Below are positions 20,025-21,308 of a DNA stretch of 21,308 bases, piece by piece. A program made the position numbers and the translations under genes. Source of the DNA: JAWBOW01 sp038825775 (GTDB taxonomy: Archaea; Nanobdellota; Nanobdellia; Woesearchaeales; WAPY01); contig JAWBOW010000011.1 in NCBI GenBank assembly GCA_038825775.1, positions 1-21,308 on the forward strand, in the 5' to 3' direction. Position 1 is the first letter of the stretch. Every line of letters begins with the position of its first letter. Under the pieces are notes generated by a model. That model saw only the letters and a list, made by a program, of their open reading frames with translations. It did not search any database and had not been told where the DNA came from.

Positions 20025-21308
20025 CTATATCATACTTTCCACATTGTTTAAAAGTTCTTGTTTAAGCTTTAAAAATTCATACTCGTAATTAAAAAGTAAT
20101 TCTGCTTCTTTAGGTTTAAGATTTATTCCTTTGCTAAATATATAATTATTATTTATATTCCTTTGAATAAAATACTTAGCGTTTTTTAGAAAATATTCTC
20201 TTTCATCTTGATCGCTTGTATTTAAAGCATAATCTATAAACATTACTCCAGTGCAAAAATCCCTTAAGTTCTGAATCAACAAATACGATTTTAAAAAGTC
20301 ATTTTCGCTTCCTAAAAATAATCTGTTTTTTATTAGTTCCCTATAACTTTCTGAAATAAGTTTTATTTTTTTATTCTCACACAATAAATTTCTTGGATCC
20401 TCCACATAAGAGTAAATATCAAAGTTTGGGGTTGCAAGCATTAGTTTAAAATCATAAAATGTTGTGAATGATACTTTTATATTCTTGTTTTCTTTTAAGT
20501 ATTTTATTATGTTTGAGGTTACAGCATCCCCATGAACAACAACAAAGTATTTTGGATTATTCACTTCTTTTTCTAATTCTAAGAATTCTTTAAGAGCAGA
20601 ACTTTTCTTTGTTTTTTCTATTTCTCTATAAATTTCTTTTGAGCCAAAATTTTTATCATTAACAAGGTTTTCTAATCTATCAAAGAATTTTTGATTAAAA
20701 TATTTTTCATTAGAAAACTCTTCTAAGGAATAATATTTTTCATTATAAAATCTCTTTGTTAGGACTCTTTGAAAATTTATTATTTCTTTTATAAAGTTTT
20801 TATTTTCTTCATAAACGCCAAGACCTTTATTATTGATGTCTCTTAAAAACTCATCAGCTCTTTTTCCAAGTATTCTTTTCATAGAAGCCATTGCAATAAC
20901 TTCTTTTCCCTCAAAATTTATTCTTCCCAAGAACAAAGGTTCTACAACAGAATTGTTTGGTTTTTGTTTTAACTCTTCTGAAAATGCTTTATGAGCAAAT
21001 TTTATGTCAAGATACTCTTTTATCATTGTTTCAAGTTCTTTTTCAGATTTAAGAATTTTACACTCAAAAACGTCTGTTGAAAATAGATCATCTTTTAGAT
21101 GAAATGTGATTGAATGTTTTGTCTCTTTATCAAGAACATATTCTTTCTTATCAATTGCTTTTTCTATGAAATTTTTCCAATCGCTTGGTTTGTTTTTAAA
21201 AAAGCTTCTTAATAATAAGGAAGCAAGCTCACTTCCTTCTTCATTTGTATTCAATATAATTTTTTCAAGTTTATTCAGGTCAGAATCTAATTCTTTTGTT
21301 ATCTTTGA
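20025..21308 (-). CDS. APH/choline-kinase-fold phosphotransferase-like protein, N-terminus beyond window
   Basis: The frame stays open to the right edge, so the gene is 5'-incomplete: 427 codons plus the stop are visible, including 18 upstream of the TTG at 21254, and that TTG should not be taken as the start. The C-terminal half carries the kinase-like signature of the aminoglycoside phosphotransferase superfamily. This is the Brenner motif VVHGDAVTSNII (catalytic Asp in HGD, Mg-binding Asn five residues on, codons near 20534-20511), followed by the metal-binding Asp in FYDFKLML and a conserved PNFDIYSY. Members phosphorylate small hydroxyl compounds, sugars or proteins. No antibiotic-resistance role is implied. 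Unusually, the N-lobe is preceded by a helical region and the C-terminal ~130 residues are all helical. The substrate is unknown. Confidence 0.75.
   Translation of the reverse strand, partial: SKITKELDSDLNKLEKIILNTNEEGSELASLLLRSFFKNKPSDWKNFIEKAIDKKEYVLDKETKHSITFHLKDDLFSTDVFECKILKSEKELETMIKEYLDIKFAHKAFSEELKQKPNNSVVEPLFLGRINFEGKEVIAMASMKRILGKRADEFLRDINNKGLGVYEENKNFIKEIINFQRVLTKRFYNEKYYSLEEFSNEKYFNQKFFDRLENLVNDKNFGSKEIYREIEKTKKSSALKEFLELEKEVNNPKYFVVVHGDAVTSNIIKYLKENKNIKVSFTTFYDFKLMLATPNFDIYSYVEDPRNLLCENKKIKLISESYRELIKNRLFLGSENDFLKSYLLIQNLRDFCTGVMFIDYALNTSDQDEREYFLKNAKYFIQRNINNNYIFSKGINLKPKEAELLFNYEYEFLKLKQELLNNVESMI

Noticed and set aside
20025..21308. Antibiotic-resistance aminoglycoside phosphotransferase
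   Set aside because: Only the fold-level Brenner motif is shared; the flanking sequence and archaeal context give no support for resistance.

Overview
The window is a very AT-rich, gene-dense archaeal chromosome fragment, most likely from a small-genome DPANN lineage (Woesearchaeota/Pacearchaeota-like). That placement is inferred from three things: an archaea-only ribosomal operon, class III (archaeal) prepilin signal sequences, and compact genes with archaeal TATA boxes about 26 bp before many start codons. No rRNA, tRNA, CRISPR array or transposase was seen.

Layout. (1) Positions 1-1500, minus strand: the archaeal operon L7ae - S28e - L24e - ndk, with ndk cut by the window edge. Each gene has a GGTG-type ribosome binding site, and the L7ae leader can fold into a kink-turn-like hairpin, the RNA motif that L7Ae itself binds. 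(2) 1631-3246, plus strand: two apparently leaderless single genes, a trypsin-fold serine protease with no signal peptide and a divergent cis-prenyltransferase-like protein that has lost several substrate-binding residues. (3) 3364-13545, plus strand: a 10-kb type IV pilus-like locus. It encodes five proteins with pilin-type N-termini (two with the usual Glu at +5, two with Asp at +6, one with no acidic residue), one of which is a 927-residue pilin with a von Willebrand A domain. These are followed by a winged-helix/coiled-coil protein, a secretion ATPase and two GspF/TadC-type membrane platform proteins. (4) 13552-15656, minus strand: an archaeal SAM methyltransferase and two coiled-coil proteins, one behind a duplicated 24-bp promoter segment. 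(5) 15728-21308, minus strand: a secreted DNRLRE-like surface protein, valyl-tRNA synthetase, and an APH/choline-kinase-fold protein whose start lies beyond the window.

How it fits together. The pilus block holds subunits, candidate tip proteins, motor and platform on one strand, so it is probably a self-contained surface-appendage system. It lacks a prepilin peptidase, which must be encoded elsewhere. The vWA-bearing pilin plus the small set of minor-pilin-like proteins suggests an adhesive tip, which would suit attachment to a host or partner cell. That functional reading is inference. The most unusual observations are the tip-pilin series with its shifted acidic residue, the vWA pilin, the kink-turn leader, and the degenerate cis-prenyltransferase.
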